Below are positions 5,885 through 7,041 of a DNA stretch of 7,041 nt, piece after piece. Position numbers and translations under genes: made by a program. Below the pieces are notes generated by a model that worked only from the letters and a program-made list of their open reading frames with translations, was not told where the DNA came from and did not search any database. Each line of letters starts with the position of its first letter. Within the stretch, counting starts at the first letter, position 1. Origin of the DNA: CAZJBP01 sp964544115. Its GTDB lineage: Bacteria; Verrucomicrobiota; Kiritimatiellia; UBA8416; JADHWI01. Location of the stretch: the NCBI GenBank assembly GCA_964544115.1, contig CAZJBP010000177.1, positions 1 through 7,041 on the forward strand. Direction: 5' to 3'.

Positions 5885-6937
5885 TTACGCTCCGAGGGCG
5901 GCGAAGTTGCCGCAGAGCAATTCTTGCTTCAGGTCGATGTAGGCCCGGAACGCGTCCCAGGACACATCGGGCGGCACGGGGCGGTCGACCATCGGGATGA
6001 AGCCGCCTTCCTCGATCAGCGGGATGAACTCGCGCAGGTGGGCGCGAACGGCGTCGGCGCCCAGCAAAAGGATGCGCGGGTCGACGCCGCCCCAGAGGCG
6101 CAGGGAGGGCCCGAACCGCCGCCGCCATTCCTGCGGGCCTGTGTCGGCGGCCCGATCGATGGGCATCAGCGTGTCCACGCCAGCCTCCATCAGGTGCGGA
6201 ATCAGCGCCGTCGGGTCGTCGGCGACGTCTACGGCCACGTAGCGGGTGCCGTGCTCACGAAAGAAATCCACCAGCCGCTTCAAGTGCGGGAAGACGAAAG
6301 CGCGGTAGGTCTCCGGGTTTTGCAGCGGGGCGCCCTTCAGGGAGGGATCCTCGTGGAGGATCACGAAGTCGACATGAATCTTCTCCAGCACCGGCCGGCT
6401 CGTCTCGATCAGAAAATCGGCCCAGAACGTCATCACCTCGTGAATCAGGCCGGAGTGCTCGTCGCCGGCGTCGAGGGACACGTTTACGTCCCCCATGAGT
6501 TGGCGCGCCTGCCGACAGAAGCCGTGGATGGCGCAGGTCCGACCCAGCCCCAGCGAGCAATCGCGTCGCAGCCAGCCTTCGATGCTCGCATCGAGGTCGG
6601 CGGGGTAGCGCCCGGGGGCCGAGGCCTCGAGGCGCCGGCGGAGGCCGGCGACATCCTCCGACGTGCTGACCAGAGGCAAGGCTGGCGGGGCCTGCTCATC
6701 AAGAGGAGCCTCCGCGGATGGCGGGAGCAAACCGTAATCGACGGGGACGGCATCGCGCCGGTCCAACCCCAGGGCACCCTCGCCCTCGAACCAGTTCCAC
6801 GCGAATCCGCTGACCGCCTCGGGGTTCTCGCGCTCCCAGCGGGCCCGGGTTTCGCTCTCGACGCCCCGCTCGTGATGGGGGCGCCGGTCGGCCGGCTGGT
6901 ACTCCATGCAGGCGATGAAGCGCTCGCGATCGTTCAT
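5885..6937 (-). CDS. Uroporphyrinogen decarboxylase (URO-D) superfamily protein, divergent
   Basis: A 350-residue cytoplasmic TIM-barrel-type protein of the URO-D superfamily, which includes HemE and corrinoid methyltransferases such as MtaA and CmuA. It is not HemE: it fits the expanded, mostly uncharacterised branch. Visible landmarks are the start NDRERFIACMEYQPADRRP (residues 2-20), HGFCRQARQLMG (138-149), HEVMTFWADFL (166-176), HEDPSLKG (195-202), MEAGVDTLMPID (250-261), LWGGVDPRIL (281-290) and EEGGFIPMVDRPVPPDVSW (309-327). Two core positions look altered. The usual V-D-x-D-G-N after strand five reads VDVADD (236-241), and the usual D-H before VPPDVS reads D318-R319. No clear HxC zinc motif of the methyltransferases is present. 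Substrate is unknown, and activity in decarboxylation or methyl transfer should not be assumed. The ATG at 6937 starts at the family's usual N terminus and follows a G8 ribosome-binding site. Confidence 0.9.
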   Translation of the reverse strand: MNDRERFIACMEYQPADRRPHHERGVESETRARWERENPEAVSGFAWNWFEGEGALGLDRRDAVPVDYGLLPPSAEAPLDEQAPPALPLVSTSEDVAGLRRRLEASAPGRYPADLDASIEGWLRRDCSLGLGRTCAIHGFCRQARQLMGDVNVSLDAGDEHSGLIHEVMTFWADFLIETSRPVLEKIHVDFVILHEDPSLKGAPLQNPETYRAFVFPHLKRLVDFFREHGTRYVAVDVADDPTALIPHLMEAGVDTLMPIDRAADTGPQEWRRRFGPSLRLWGGVDPRILLLGADAVRAHLREFIPLIEEGGFIPMVDRPVPPDVSWDAFRAYIDLKQELLCGNFAALGA

Positions 6938-6948
6938 GTGCCCCCCCC
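6938..6948 (-). promoter_or_regulatory. Homopolymer G8 ribosome-binding site of the URO-D gene
   Basis: On the coding strand, eight Gs (plus-strand C at 6941-6948) are followed by CAC and then the ATG. This is the only purine-rich tract in position to act as a Shine-Dalgarno sequence. Loss or gain of Gs would change its spacing or strength. Confidence 0.55.
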
Positions 6949-6992
6949 GCAGTCGGGTCTGCGCAAGGGGACTCCCGCTCGTCGGCTAGCCT

Positions 6993-7020
6993 CCATGCGG
7001 CTACCATAGCGACCGCATGG
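6993..7020. promoter_or_regulatory. Perfect 8-base inverted repeat, operator-like
   Basis: CCATGCGG (6993-7000) and CCGCATGG (7013-7020) are exact reverse complements separated by 12 bases, giving half-site centres 20 bases apart, about two helical turns. The spacer contains the candidate -10 box of the URO-D gene. This geometry suits a dimeric regulator that would occlude RNA polymerase. The repeat is seen directly; the regulator is unknown and its role is inference. Confidence 0.5.
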
Positions 7021-7031
7021 CCGGTGCGCAA
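7003..7031 (-). promoter_or_regulatory. Candidate promoter of the URO-D gene
   Basis: On the minus strand TTGCGC (plus 7026-7031) is separated by exactly 17 bases from TATGGT (plus 7003-7008). The -35 matches three of six and the -10 four of six positions of the sigma-70 consensus, so it is weak alone. It would give a leader of about 60 bases. Overlap with the inverted repeat at 6993-7020 adds some support. Confidence 0.35.
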
Positions 7032-7041
7032 CCGCGAACAC

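Noticed and set aside
6968..6976. GGGACTCCC palindrome in the URO-D leader
   Set aside because: Four-base arms around one base are too short to support a hairpin or operator in such GC-rich sequence.
5924..7009. A long open frame on the plus strand (361 codons) opposite the URO-D gene
   Set aside because: It is antisense to a gene with clear family motifs, its product shows no recognisable domain, and long spurious frames are expected in DNA this GC-rich.
7017..7041. Possible start of a divergent plus-strand gene (ATG at 7017)
   Set aside because: Only eight codons are visible before the window ends, with no ribosome-binding site, and the ATG lies within the inverted repeat.

Overview
The window is a GC-rich, gene-dense piece of bacterial chromosome. 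It most resembles Planctomycetota or another PVC-type lineage. The evidence is a UvrA built as a tandem double protein (known from Chlamydia and, from memory, common in planctomycetes), a divergent uroporphyrinogen-decarboxylase superfamily gene of a type often amplified in planctomycete-like genomes, and short extragenic repeats. This placement is inference; there is no rRNA or other marker gene.

Left block, plus strand (1-3883): the window opens inside a very large uvrA. What is visible is the end of a first UvrA copy followed by a complete second copy. Ten bases after its stop comes an AlkD-like HEAT-repeat DNA alkylation repair protein. The two probably form a repair operon joining nucleotide excision repair with base excision of alkylated bases. 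A four-codon overlapping frame at the junction could couple their translation.

Middle block, plus strand (3855-5500): a candidate extended -10 promoter inside the end of the alkylation-repair gene may drive a small DUF503/YlxP-type protein and, 15 bases further, a 421-residue protein of unknown function. That protein has a compact Cys/His cluster, a basic segment and a conserved-looking C-terminal domain. It is the least understood long gene here. The block ends at a perfect stem-loop shared with the convergent gene on the other side.

Right block, minus strand (5527-7041): reading leftwards, a promoter-like site overlaid by a perfect 8-base inverted repeat precedes a URO-D superfamily gene, whose ribosome-binding site is a run of eight Gs. 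Just after its stop lie five tandem 7-base units. A small two-helix membrane protein of unknown function follows, possibly co-transcribed.

I see no CRISPR array, transposase, integrase, tRNA or rRNA. No single obviously new defence or mobile system stands out. The items most worth checking are the unknown Cys/His protein, the operator-like dyad with the G8 tract ahead of the URO-D gene, the changed core residues of that URO-D protein, and the tandem UvrA/AlkD pairing.
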